Shown here: one piece after another, positions 1-8,166 of the stretch
How the letters are laid out: every line of letters starts with the position of its first letter
Position numbering within the stretch: the stretch's first letter is position 1
Assembly (NCBI GenBank): GCA_937969505.1
Contig: CALBWA010000007.1
Span: 1 to 64,000, forward strand
Reading direction: 5' to 3'
From: an uncultured Erythrobacter sp.
GTDB taxonomy: Bacteria > Pseudomonadota > Alphaproteobacteria > Sphingomonadales > Sphingomonadaceae
Length of the DNA: 64,000 bases
Translations under genes and position numbers: made by a program
The notes under the pieces: generated by a model
Databases searched by the model: none
Told to the model about the DNA's origin: nothing
Seen by the model: the letters and a program-made list of their open reading frames with translations, nothing else

Positions 1-1
1 G

Positions 2-904
2 TTACTCGGTCGCCCGTTGCGCCTGATCTTTCGCATTGGTGCCTTTGATCATCGCCCGCATCTGATCCCATTCCGCATCGCCCAGACCCTGCAGCACAGG
101 ATAAAATGTGCCGCCATTGGCAAGCGCGCCTGCACCATCAATCGCAATCGTCTGGCCGTTCACATACTCCGCGCCCGGTCCCATCAGGAACACTGCCAGA
201 TTGGCCAGCTCGTGCATCTCACCTGCCCGGCCCATGGGGTTGAGGTCATTCTTTGAATTGCCTCCTTGCCCTCCAGGTGAGAGACGTGCGCTCATGCCCT
301 TGGTGGGGAACAAGCCAGGGGCAATCGCGTTGAAACGCAAGCCATAGCGACCCCATTCGGTCGACAGGCTCTGCGTCATGGAATTGATCGCGGTCTTGGA
401 CATGGCACTGGGCACGACAAAGGCGCTGCCGGTCCATACCCAAGTGGTCAGGATGGAGAGGAAGCTGGCTTTCTTGCCCTCTGCAATCAGGCGCTTGCCG
501 ACGTCCAGCGTGACATAAAAGGTTCCGCGAAAGACGATGTCGGCAATAGCGTTGAAGCCGTTCACCGAGAGATCTTCTGTTCTGCTGATGAAATTGCCTG
601 CCGCATTGTTGACCACGCCAGTCAGCGCGCCGCCATCGGCCCAGATTGTATCGACCATCGCGTGGATTGCATCGGGATCGCGAATATCACAGGCAATGCC
701 AACAACCTTGCCGCCATGGGCCGCCATCAGCTCAGCTGCTGTCTCGTCCAGCTTGTTCTGGCGCCGACCGCAGATATAGACGGTGGCTCCCAGCTTGAGG
801 AAACCCTCTGTCATCTCCCGGCCCAGGCCCGTGCCGCCGCCTGTCACCAGAATGCGCTCGCCATCCATCAGTCCGTCGCGATACATCAGTTTTGAGACGT
901 CCAT
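2..904 (-). CDS. 2,4-dienoyl-CoA reductase-like SDR (DECR family)
   Basis: This 300-residue SDR has a Rossmann glycine motif GGGTGLG (22-28) and NNAAG (99-103). The block from about residue 104 to 190 resembles mitochondrial 2,4-dienoyl-CoA reductase: NFIS, VTLDVGKRLI, FVVPSA and a Ser-x3-Lys (166-170) in place of the usual Tyr-x3-Lys. DECR enzymes use NADPH to reduce 2,4-dienoyl-CoA esters. The residue that aligns with the DECR catalytic Tyr is Trp155 here, so activity may differ. It is the last gene of the minus-strand operon that starts with the P450 at 7654. GAGGAAA lies just upstream of the ATG. The substrate is unknown; the DECR assignment rests on remembered family sequence. Confidence 0.8.
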   Translation of the reverse strand: MDVSKLMYRDGLMDGERILVTGGGTGLGREMTEGFLKLGATVYICGRRQNKLDETAAELMAAHGGKVVGIACDIRDPDAIHAMVDTIWADGGALTGVVNNAAGNFISRTEDLSVNGFNAIADIVFRGTFYVTLDVGKRLIAEGKKASFLSILTTWVWTGSAFVVPSAMSKTAINSMTQSLSTEWGRYGLRFNAIAPGLFPTKGMSARLSPGGQGGNSKNDLNPMGRAGEMHELANLAVFLMGPGAEYVNGQTIAIDGAGALANGGTFYPVLQGLGDAEWDQMRAMIKGTNAKDQAQRATE

Positions 905-931
905 TGTGTTTCCTCAGTCAGGAGAGAGAGA

Positions 932-2140
932 TCAAAGACCCAGTACGGTCTTGGCGATGATGTTCTTCTGCACCTCGTCCGAACCGCCAAAGATGGTTGC
1001 AGCGCGATTGTTGAGATATTTGCCCATGGCGACCTGCGCGATGTCGCTGCCAACCGGTTCAGGCGCTTCATTGCCGTAAAGCGGCCGGTCTAGCGGCAAT
1101 TGCAGAGCATCGAGACCAAGCAGTTCCAGCCGCAATGTGTCGACCTGCTGCCCCAAATTGGAGCCGAGCAGCTTGACCAGCGATGTCTGTGGGCCGGGTT
1201 GGCGGCCCTGGGCGAGTTCTGCAAGAATGCGCAGTTCGGTCACTTCCAGCGCTTCGGCTTCAAGCTTGGCTCGGGACAAGCGGTCGCGGAACCTTGTGTC
1301 ATGGGCGATTGCTCCATTGACGCCTGATGGCTGAGTCTCGGCCAGATCCTGCAACCGTTCGAGGGACTGGATCAATCGGGGCGCATAACACGATCCGCCG
1401 CGCTCGTTCTCGAGCAGGTATTTGGCAATCGTCCAACCTTGACCTTCTTTGCCAATCCGGTTTTCGACACCAGTGGTGGCGTCGGAGAAGAACACCTGAT
1501 TGACCTCGTGATCGCCGGACATTGACATGATCGGCGTCACCTCGACACCCGGCTGGTCCATTGGCAGCAGTAGGAAAGTGATACCTTGTTGCTTTTTGAC
1601 TTCGGTGTTGGTCCGCACCAGCGCAAAAATCCAGTTCGCGTGATGGGCATGCGTGGTCCAGATTTTGGATCCGTTGACGGTGTAGGTGTCCCCGTCCAGC
1701 TTCGCGCTGGTCTTCAACGAGGCAAGGTCAGAGCCACTGCCTGGTTCGGAATAGCCCTGGCACCAGTAATCCTCGCCGGACAGTATGCGGGGCAGGAAGC
1801 GGGCCTTTTGTTCCGGTGTGCCAAAAGCGCAGATTACCGGGCCAACCAAGCGCAATCCCAGGATGGAGATCGACGGTGCACCCGCCAGCGCGCATTCTTT
1901 TTCGAAGATGAATTTCTGGGTCGGGGTCCAACCGGTCCCGCCGTCCTCTTTGGGCCAGTGATACGCCACCCACCCCTTCTTGTAGAGAATGCGGTGCCAT
2001 TCCATGCCAATGTCGGGTTCGACAAAAACGCCGGGAGTGCGGCGCGCGCCATCCCTTAGGCGATCAGGCAGGTTTTCAGCCAGAAACGTGCGAACCTCGT
2101 CACGAAACGCAAGGTCTTCTGCGGAGAAGTCCATATCCAT
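932..2140 (-). CDS. acyl-CoA dehydrogenase, long subunit type
   Basis: This 402-residue flavoprotein has the acyl-CoA dehydrogenase layout: an N-terminal helical domain, the substrate/FAD loop GYSEPGSGSD (129-138), a middle beta domain, and the C-terminal FGGSDEVQKNII motif that binds FAD in the partner subunit. It would introduce an alpha,beta double bond into a CoA ester. Where medium-chain enzymes have the catalytic Glu (YEGT), this protein has Gly. A Glu preceding Arg in LENERGG (about 246) sits where isovaleryl-CoA dehydrogenase keeps its base. It shares an operon with a shorter dehydrogenase (5343-6419), so a mixed alpha2-beta2 enzyme as in bacterial steroid side-chain degradation is possible. 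The substrate is inferred only. Confidence 0.9.
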   Translation of the reverse strand: MDMDFSAEDLAFRDEVRTFLAENLPDRLRDGARRTPGVFVEPDIGMEWHRILYKKGWVAYHWPKEDGGTGWTPTQKFIFEKECALAGAPSISILGLRLVGPVICAFGTPEQKARFLPRILSGEDYWCQGYSEPGSGSDLASLKTSAKLDGDTYTVNGSKIWTTHAHHANWIFALVRTNTEVKKQQGITFLLLPMDQPGVEVTPIMSMSGDHEVNQVFFSDATTGVENRIGKEGQGWTIAKYLLENERGGSCYAPRLIQSLERLQDLAETQPSGVNGAIAHDTRFRDRLSRAKLEAEALEVTELRILAELAQGRQPGPQTSLVKLLGSNLGQQVDTLRLELLGLDALQLPLDRPLYGNEAPEPVGSDIAQVAMGKYLNNRAATIFGGSDEVQKNIIAKTVLGL

Positions 2141-2158
2141 GGTCTTGGTCCCTTCTCT

Positions 2159-2908
2159 TTAATCTCTCATGGCCCAGGCGATGCCCCGGCGAAGCAAATC
2201 GTAATAGACATCGTAATTCCACGCGCACATTTCCTTGTGCGGGTAGAAATCCTGCATTCCGGGCAAGTCATAATGGCCCCGGCAATGGCCCAGCGCATTG
2301 TACACGATCCGGCCTTTGCCAATGTCGCGGGTGTACAGGATCGGTACGACAGTCTTTTCCCAATCCGCCTGTACAAAGCCGGTCGCTTCCCCTTCGAATG
2401 TCGTTTGCATCAAGGTTTCGATCGGCGCTGTGGTGTTGGACAGATAAAGCTCGTCGACGATTTCGAAATCATCGATTCCCTTGGTCAATTCGTGGGTCTT
2501 GTTGATGACCTCGACCTCGAATTGTCCGATTGGTGGGTGCGCCTTGAACTGTGTCCCGACCAGCTCCATGAAATCCGGCCTGTCATCAGGGGCATCGACC
2601 AATCCTTCCTCTGTGAAGACAAGGATCGAGTTGGTCCCGTGCAAAGCGAGCCATTTGCCGCCAGCTTCCAGCCAGGCCTTGATTTGCTTCGCCTGTTCGG
2701 GAGTGGGAACCAGATCACAGGTGTACGTTATAAGGAACCGGCATTGGTCGAGCCGCTCAAGTCCGGAATAGTCCGCCGCCACTGTGGTGCGGATGTGCGG
2801 GTGCTCCAGCAGCAGTTTGAGCAGCTCAAGCCGGGCATAATCGATGTCATGATACTTGCCCGCCGCCACGAAATGCGCGTCGATGCGTTGTGCTGGTTGG
2901 TGTCCCAT
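2159..2908 (-). CDS. ThuA-like domain protein
   Basis: This 249-residue protein has the ThuA/class I glutamine-amidotransferase-like fold: a flavodoxin-like N-terminus, GGKWLALHG in the middle where amidotransferases carry their nucleophile (here His-Gly, no Cys), a DELY motif, and a C-terminal GRIVYNALGH. The longer frame could start at 3022, but ATG 2908 is preferred because AGGAG precedes it correctly and it lies 4 nt beyond the stop of the upstream SDR. ThuA proteins are known from disaccharide use in rhizobia, but this operon holds acyl-CoA enzymes instead. A second ThuA-like gene lies at 8163-8942. The function here is unknown. Confidence 0.8.
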   Translation of the reverse strand: MGHQPAQRIDAHFVAAGKYHDIDYARLELLKLLLEHPHIRTTVAADYSGLERLDQCRFLITYTCDLVPTPEQAKQIKAWLEAGGKWLALHGTNSILVFTEEGLVDAPDDRPDFMELVGTQFKAHPPIGQFEVEVINKTHELTKGIDDFEIVDELYLSNTTAPIETLMQTTFEGEATGFVQADWEKTVVPILYTRDIGKGRIVYNALGHCRGHYDLPGMQDFYPHKEMCAWNYDVYYDLLRRGIAWAMRD

Positions 2909-2912
2909 CGGT

Positions 2913-3695
2913 TTAACTCCTGATCGATCCGCCGCCATCGACGGTAAAGTCGACACCGGTGGTAAAACTTGCGTCGTCACTGGCCAGGAAGACGACCGCC
3001 TTGGCCACTTCTGCGGGTTCACCGATGCGGTTCATGGGATGGGTTGCGGCAAAGTCACGTTCGATATTTTCGGGCTCGTCCGCACCTGAAAATTTGTAGC
3101 GATTATACATCGGTGTCCGGATCGCACCGGGGTGGACCATATTGGCCCGGATCGGAACCCCGCGTTCGGCGCAATCCAGCGCGATGGAGCGGGTCAGGCC
3201 CAACAAGCCGGCTTTGGAGGCACTATAGGCAGCGACGAAGGAGGCCGCGCGCATTGCAATCATGGAACCGATATTGACGATGGCACCTGGCTCTCCATTG
3301 GTCTCCATCGCAGGCAGTGCTGCGCGGCATCCGTAATAGGGGCCGTTGAGGTTGATATCGATGGTGCGTTCCCACACGTCGAGCGCGCCGTCCACGACAT
3401 TGCCGGGTTCAGAAATACCGGCGATGTTGCAAAGCACATTGATCTTGCCGAACCGATCAGTGGTTGCCTTTACGGCGGCATGCCACTGGTCAAGATCGCG
3501 CACGTCGAGCTGACAGGCATCGGCGCTATCGCCCAGCTCGTCTGCCAATGCCTTGGCCTTGTCGATCTGGACATCGCACAGCATGACGCTGCCGCCCTGC
3601 TCCACGATCATCCGACCCACGGTCGCGCCGATGCCTTCTGCACCGCCGGTAACCAGCGCTACCTTGCCTTCCATACGACCCATAGATGTGCCCAT
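2913..3695 (-). CDS. short-chain dehydrogenase/reductase
   Basis: This 260-residue classical SDR has GGAEGIG near the N-terminus, an NIAG loop, a catalytic Ser in the GSM segment and the YSASK active site (Tyr-x3-Lys). The C-terminus has the usual GVDFTVDGG stretch. It would oxidise a hydroxyl or reduce a ketone with NAD(P). It lies 11 nt after the thiolase-fold gene and 4 nt before the ThuA gene, so it is co-transcribed. In a side-chain degradation unit it could be the 3-hydroxyacyl-CoA or ring hydroxysteroid dehydrogenase, but the sequence alone does not decide this. MGTSMGRMEG offers several in-frame Mets; the first is used. Confidence 0.9.
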   Translation of the reverse strand: MGTSMGRMEGKVALVTGGAEGIGATVGRMIVEQGGSVMLCDVQIDKAKALADELGDSADACQLDVRDLDQWHAAVKATTDRFGKINVLCNIAGISEPGNVVDGALDVWERTIDINLNGPYYGCRAALPAMETNGEPGAIVNIGSMIAMRAASFVAAYSASKAGLLGLTRSIALDCAERGVPIRANMVHPGAIRTPMYNRYKFSGADEPENIERDFAATHPMNRIGEPAEVAKAVVFLASDDASFTTGVDFTVDGGGSIRS

Positions 3696-3706
3696 CGCGC
3701 TGGCTC

Positions 3707-4879
3707 CTACCGTTCCAAGATCGCGACGGCAGACATGCCGGGTGCGCCATAGACGTGGCTGTAGCCGGTTTTGGGGCCGTTACCGTCGCGTCCTGCAACC
3801 TGACGCTCTCCAGCACGGCCGCGCAATTGTTCGACATTCTCGTAAACCTGGCGAAGGCCGGACGCGCCAATCGGCTCACCGCAAGCGATGCAACCGCCGT
3901 CAGTGTTGATTGGCAGTTTGCCGCCATGCTCTGACCAGCCATTGGCCAGCCATTCTTCCTGATCTCCATCCTTGCAAAAGCCGTTTTCGGCCATATGCAT
4001 GATTTCTGCCCCGCTTTCGGTATCTTGCAATTGCGCTACATCGATTTCGTCCGGGCCAATTCCCGCGCCTTCAAATGCTGCCTGACTGGCGAGTACCGTC
4101 GGTTTGCCGCCTTCTTCTACGCTGACGCCGGCCTGAAACACCTCAAAGCTGCCCGGTGGCCGGGTCTTGACCGCGACCTTGGCAATCTTAACCGCGCCAC
4201 CATTGTGCAAGGCTCCCAGCTCTTTCGCTTTCTTTTCGCTTGCCAGGATCAACGCCACACCGCCTTCGGATGGGCTGCAGAACATGTATTTGGTCAGCGG
4301 ATCGTTGATCATCGGCGCGTTCATGATCGTATCGAGATCAATCGGGCTGCGCCGCCATGCGTGCGGCGTTTTGGTGCCATTGCGGAACGCCTTTTCTGCA
4401 ACCCGGCCCAGTGTGGTTCGGCTAATACCGTGCAATTGCATATAACGCTGGATCTTCATGGCGAAGAATTGCGTGGTCAGCATCATCCCGGTCTGACCAT
4501 ACCATTCGGGCAGGCCGTAATCGGATGGCTTGGCGTTGAAGGCGCCGCGCGGATGTTTGTCAAAACCTGTTGCCAGAGCCAGATCATACATACCGCTGGC
4601 AATGGCCATCTGCGCTGAGACGAGCGCACTTCCGCCGGTCGCGCAACCATTGGCCACATTGGTAAAAGGAAGGCTGGTCAGTCCCAGCTCGTTGACCATG
4701 ATGTCCGCACTGCCGGCAGCAGCCGATCCGCCATAAGCACACTCAATATCAGGCCACTCAAGCCCTGCATCAGCCAGCGCCTCGCGCACTGCATAAACAC
4801 CTTGCTCGCGGCCCGAACGCCCATCTGTCCTGCCAAAGGGATGGATCCCTGCGCCGATGATGTAGACATTCTCGCTCAT
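3707..4879 (-). CDS. thiolase-fold lipid-transfer protein, probable Ltp2-like aldolase
   Basis: This 390-residue thiolase-superfamily protein of the SCP2-thiolase/lipid-transfer type keeps the acyl-accepting Cys region (NGCATGG, Cys79). However, the GHP histidine of true thiolases is Glu335 (CGEP) and the C-terminal CxG cysteine is Tyr377 (YGAPG). Loss of both argues against ordinary thiolysis. In bacterial steroid catabolism, Ltp2-type proteins with altered thiolase residues pair with a DUF35 partner and act as retro-aldolases. The next gene upstream (4876-5316) is such a partner, with overlapping start and stop (ATGA). I infer an aldolase-like role; a thiolase acting on an unusual substrate is the alternative. 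Confidence 0.85.
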   Translation of the reverse strand: MSENVYIIGAGIHPFGRTDGRSGREQGVYAVREALADAGLEWPDIECAYGGSAAAGSADIMVNELGLTSLPFTNVANGCATGGSALVSAQMAIASGMYDLALATGFDKHPRGAFNAKPSDYGLPEWYGQTGMMLTTQFFAMKIQRYMQLHGISRTTLGRVAEKAFRNGTKTPHAWRRSPIDLDTIMNAPMINDPLTKYMFCSPSEGGVALILASEKKAKELGALHNGGAVKIAKVAVKTRPPGSFEVFQAGVSVEEGGKPTVLASQAAFEGAGIGPDEIDVAQLQDTESGAEIMHMAENGFCKDGDQEEWLANGWSEHGGKLPINTDGGCIACGEPIGASGLRQVYENVEQLRGRAGERQVAGRDGNGPKTGYSHVYGAPGMSAVAILER

Positions 4880-5316
4880 GCGCTTTTCTCCGCCTGTTGC
4901 ACGGGTCGGAAGGCATAGGTGCTGTGCGACCGGTTGAAGGGAACAATGCAGAATTCCATCGGCATACCCAGCTTCAGATCACCAAGCGTGGCATCGACAA
5001 TGCGGCTTTCGACGATGACCTGGCCGGGAAGCTCCACATAACCGATCAGGAACGGCTCGAAGTCTGGCGGTCCCTCATTTTCGCCGGAACCGGGACCTTC
5101 ATAGGGGTCCTTGGGCAGGAAATCCTGACTGGTCCACGACCACAAAGTGCCTTGCCTGGCGAGCTTGTGCGGCTCTACGTCATTGGCAGCATCGCCTTGC
5201 GGCATAGGGAACACGATCTCGCCAGAAGGCAATTTTCCGCCCATCAAATGCGGTGGCTCGCCCGGGCTCCAAAGTTGCGGATCAATTGGCGCCAATGCTG
5301 TGCTCGGGGCGTTCAT
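4876..5316 (-). CDS. DUF35/OB-fold protein, partner of the thiolase-fold protein
   Basis: This 146-residue protein resembles the DUF35 family, in which an N-terminal rubredoxin-like zinc ribbon is followed by an OB fold. The OB-fold half is recognisable (FEPFLIGYVELPGQVIVESR, about 87-106, then LGMPMEF). The zinc-ribbon half has no cysteine at all; the only Cys is residue 123, inside the OB fold. DUF35 proteins dock on thiolase-fold enzymes and are needed for the retro-aldol activity of Ltp2-type pairs. Translational coupling (4-nt overlap) with the thiolase-fold gene supports a complex here. The family assignment is moderate because the ribbon is degenerate. Confidence 0.75.
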   Translation of the reverse strand: MNAPSTALAPIDPQLWSPGEPPHLMGGKLPSGEIVFPMPQGDAANDVEPHKLARQGTLWSWTSQDFLPKDPYEGPGSGENEGPPDFEPFLIGYVELPGQVIVESRIVDATLGDLKLGMPMEFCIVPFNRSHSTYAFRPVQQAEKSA

Positions 5317-5342
5317 CGCGTACTTCCTCCGTTTTCTTGCGG

Positions 5343-6419
5343 TCAGGCTGCTTCGGCATAAATGCCGAGCGATGTGTCGATGTCACCAAACAGTCGATTG
5401 AGCAGCAAAACGCGCTTCATCGCATGGCCGATCGCCAATTCATCGGTCACACCCATGCCGCCATGAAGCTGCACAGCCTCGCGCGCGACGTGATCGACAG
5501 CCTCGCCAATATAGGCCTTGGCTCCGGCAGCAGCGCGCTGCCAATTGCTGCCATCGGTGCGATCTTCCAGCGCCGCGCGATACAACATTGATCGTGCCTG
5601 CTCGACCTTCGCGTAACAATCGACCAGCCGGTGTTGCAGCGCTTGAAAACTGCCGATTGCAACGCCGAACTGTTCGCGCTCCTTGACGTAGTTATTGGTG
5701 TCATCGAGCAGGCGTTGACCCAGACCAACCAGCTCGGCCGCAGCCAGCAGGCGGGCCTCGCTCACGATGGCCTCAAGTTGACCATCACTGATTTCGAGCT
5801 GGTTCCCGTCTTGCAAGGTTACCGCATTGAACCGCAGTTCCCCGGCGATACTGCCGTCGGACAGGCGGTACTGGCGGACGTCGAGGCCTGGCGTATCCTT
5901 GGGCAGCAGAACCATTGCATTCTTGCTGCCGTCATCAACTGTAACAAGGAAGGCGTCGGCCAAACCCGCGCCCATGACAAAGCTCTTCTCGCCATTGATC
6001 TTGCCGCCGGAAAGCTTCGCCTGTTTTGCGCGCAGACTGTATCGCTGGGACCGTTCCGCCCAGGCAAAGGCGATGAATTGCTCTCCGGACAGCACCGTTT
6101 CGAGCGCCGCATCCGCATTTGCAGCCGCCAAAATCCGAGCCGGGATGATGCCGTTTTCCAGCCAGGGGTCTGGCGCAATATTGCGGCCCAAAGCCTCGGC
6201 CACCAAAGCCAGGTCAAGCGGCGAGCCACCCATTCCGCCATGATCTTCATCGGCGCCCAGGGCCACCAACCCCAATTGTGCCAATTCGCTCCAGCGGGCC
6301 ATGTCATAACCGCCAGGCCGGCCGCGCAGGCGGTGCCGCGCCTCTACGTCAATGGGGCTGGTAAAGCGTTCAACGGTCGACGTGAACAGCTCCTGCTCTT
6401 CGGATAGGTCAAAGTTCAT
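5343..6419 (-). CDS. acyl-CoA dehydrogenase, short subunit type
   Basis: This 358-residue acyl-CoA dehydrogenase homologue has the N-terminal and middle domains and a KEREQFG segment (FAD-contacting Arg) followed by LQHRLVD. It has HGGMGVTDE near the C-terminus but ends at LFGDIDTSLG without the GGT-x-EIQ FAD-binding motif. Such shortened subunits pair with a complete one in the alpha2-beta2 dehydrogenases of steroid side-chain degradation, where half the FAD sites are lost. The complete partner may be 932-2140 in the same operon. The start overlaps the P450 stop by 4 nt. Confidence 0.88.
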   Translation of the reverse strand: MNFDLSEEQELFTSTVERFTSPIDVEARHRLRGRPGGYDMARWSELAQLGLVALGADEDHGGMGGSPLDLALVAEALGRNIAPDPWLENGIIPARILAAANADAALETVLSGEQFIAFAWAERSQRYSLRAKQAKLSGGKINGEKSFVMGAGLADAFLVTVDDGSKNAMVLLPKDTPGLDVRQYRLSDGSIAGELRFNAVTLQDGNQLEISDGQLEAIVSEARLLAAAELVGLGQRLLDDTNNYVKEREQFGVAIGSFQALQHRLVDCYAKVEQARSMLYRAALEDRTDGSNWQRAAAGAKAYIGEAVDHVAREAVQLHGGMGVTDELAIGHAMKRVLLLNRLFGDIDTSLGIYAEAA

Positions 6420-7654
6420 GCCGCAACCTTGTAGGTAATGGGCAGCCTGGTCACACCGCGCAACAGGATGTTCGGCAAGATTGCGATGCCACCTTCATCT
6501 GCAACCTGAAAGCCATCCAGCCGTTCCAGAAGCTCGTCAAAGGCGACCAGCATTTCCTTGCGACTCAACATATTGCCTACGCACATATGCGGCCCCTTGC
6601 CAAAGGCAAGATGAGCGCGCGCGTTCTTACGCTCGATGTCGAATGCGTCGGGATTTTCGAACTTCGCAGGATCGCGATTGGCGGCGGCATAGCGCAATTG
6701 CACCATCGCACCCGCCGGGATGTCCATCCCGCCCAGTGCTGTGTCTTCCTTCACAAGGCGCCACATGCCCGCTGTCGGGGTTTCATAACGCAGCGATTCT
6801 TCCACCAGATTGCCAATCAATTTGGGGTCGCGACCACCGGCTGCCGCCTTCGCCTTCTCCATCTGGTCCGGATTGCGGATCAGCTGCAGCAATCCTCCAG
6901 CGATGGTGCTGGTCGTCGTCTCGTTACCGGCCACCATGAATTGCTGCATGATTGAAATGATTTCTTCATTGGTCAGCGGGGTTTCGCCTTCGACGCGGGC
7001 CTCGACCAGATCGGTCAGCAAATCATCGCCGCCATTGGCCCTTCGATCCGCGATCAGTCCCATCATGTATTTCTGGAAAGAAACGAAGCTGTGTGCGCAT
7101 TCCAACTGACGCTCGCGGTCAACCATCTGGCTGAACCGATCGACTGCGGCATCGGACCATGCCTTGACCTGCTTGGGGTCATTATCGAGACCAATCTGCT
7201 GGGCAATCATGGCGACCGGCAGCGGAATCGCAAAGGCTTCGACAAATTCGCACTCGCCCTTGCCAGCCATTTGCTCGATCAGCTCGATGGACTTGACCCG
7301 CATATCCTCCTCGATGGCGTTCACGCGAGGCGCAGAAAAGGCGAGATTTACAAGCTTGCGATTGCGCGTGTGCACCGGGTGGTCCGCAGTCAACAAAGTG
7401 GGCGGATTGTCCCAGCCTTCGGACAGGATTTCCTTTATCTCTTCATCCTCAGCCCCCATCACCGAAGTGAAATCGTTGGAGAACACCTCGGGACGACCAG
7501 TTGCTTCTGAACACAGATCATAGCTGTAAACGACAAAAGTGTTCATTTCGGGCAGATGCTCGATCTTGATCCCAGCTTCGTGGATCTGGCGATAATGCTC
7601 GAACGGATCGATCAAAGTTTCCGGAGCAAACATATTGCTTTGCGGCTTATTCAT
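6416..7654 (-). CDS. cytochrome P450
   Basis: This soluble bacterial P450 of 412 residues has the I-helix oxygen-activation motif AGNETTT, the ExxR pair in EESLR and the heme loop FGKGPHMCVG with Cys358 as the iron ligand. The frame extends to a TTG at 7675, but ATG 7654 is chosen because AGAGGG lies about 11 nt upstream. It is the first gene of the eight-gene minus-strand operon and overlaps the next gene by 4 nt. Sterol and terpenoid P450s of this class start side-chain oxidation by terminal hydroxylation; the substrate here is not shown. No ferredoxin or reductase is encoded nearby. Confidence 0.95.
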   Translation of the reverse strand: MNKPQSNMFAPETLIDPFEHYRQIHEAGIKIEHLPEMNTFVVYSYDLCSEATGRPEVFSNDFTSVMGAEDEEIKEILSEGWDNPPTLLTADHPVHTRNRKLVNLAFSAPRVNAIEEDMRVKSIELIEQMAGKGECEFVEAFAIPLPVAMIAQQIGLDNDPKQVKAWSDAAVDRFSQMVDRERQLECAHSFVSFQKYMMGLIADRRANGGDDLLTDLVEARVEGETPLTNEEIISIMQQFMVAGNETTTSTIAGGLLQLIRNPDQMEKAKAAAGGRDPKLIGNLVEESLRYETPTAGMWRLVKEDTALGGMDIPAGAMVQLRYAAANRDPAKFENPDAFDIERKNARAHLAFGKGPHMCVGNMLSRKEMLVAFDELLERLDGFQVADEGGIAILPNILLRGVTRLPITYKVAA

Positions 7655-7785
7655 CGCGCGCGTATCCCTCTTCAATTGGCCGAGGGAGCCTAGACCCTGC
7701 CATGCCGCAGAGGCGATGGTTGAAAGTGTTAGGGAGCAACCAGATTCATGCTTTCTGACCTGACAAAATTGATCAGAGAAGTGGA

Positions 7786-8166
7786 CTAACCCTCGGCCAG
7801 ATCGCCAAACTCGCGCTGGAATTCAGCGATATCGAAGTAATCGCGCCATTTCGCAATTTTTCCAACGTCGTTCAGCTCGAATGTGCCCATCACTCTGATG
7901 GTGCGGCGCTTGCCCTTCATCTCGAACCAGTCGGTTCGCTCGGTCAGCACGGTATTGCCATTGGCAGCAATATGGTGCGTGTCGAAACCGCACGCCTCGA
8001 CACCGGGGAATCCGTCCATCTTGGCGCGAACCTGGTCTATGCCGGTCACTGTCGAAAGGGGTACATCTTCCCATACGATATCGTCGGCCATGTAAGAATA
8101 GATCTTTTCAAGATCATATTCGTCCCAGGCGGCGATAAACGCGGTGATGGTTTCGATCGGGGTCAT
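7786..8166 (-). CDS. limonene-1,2-epoxide hydrolase-like (SnoaL fold) protein
   Basis: This 126-residue cone-shaped alpha+beta (NTF2/SnoaL) protein carries what looks like the limonene-epoxide hydrolase triad: Arg77-x-Asp79 in ERTDW and Asp109 in WRDYFD, with Trp107 before it as in the Rhodococcus enzyme. The Tyr/Asn that position water in that enzyme appear as Trp32 and Asp34 here (VWEDVP). It could hydrolyse an epoxide formed by a P450 or Rieske enzyme of this region. It overlaps the ThuA gene by 4 nt and ends a minus-strand unit. A generic SnoaL-like role remains possible. Confidence 0.8.
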   Translation of the reverse strand: MTPIETITAFIAAWDEYDLEKIYSYMADDIVWEDVPLSTVTGIDQVRAKMDGFPGVEACGFDTHHIAANGNTVLTERTDWFEMKGKRRTIRVMGTFELNDVGKIAKWRDYFDIAEFQREFGDLAEG

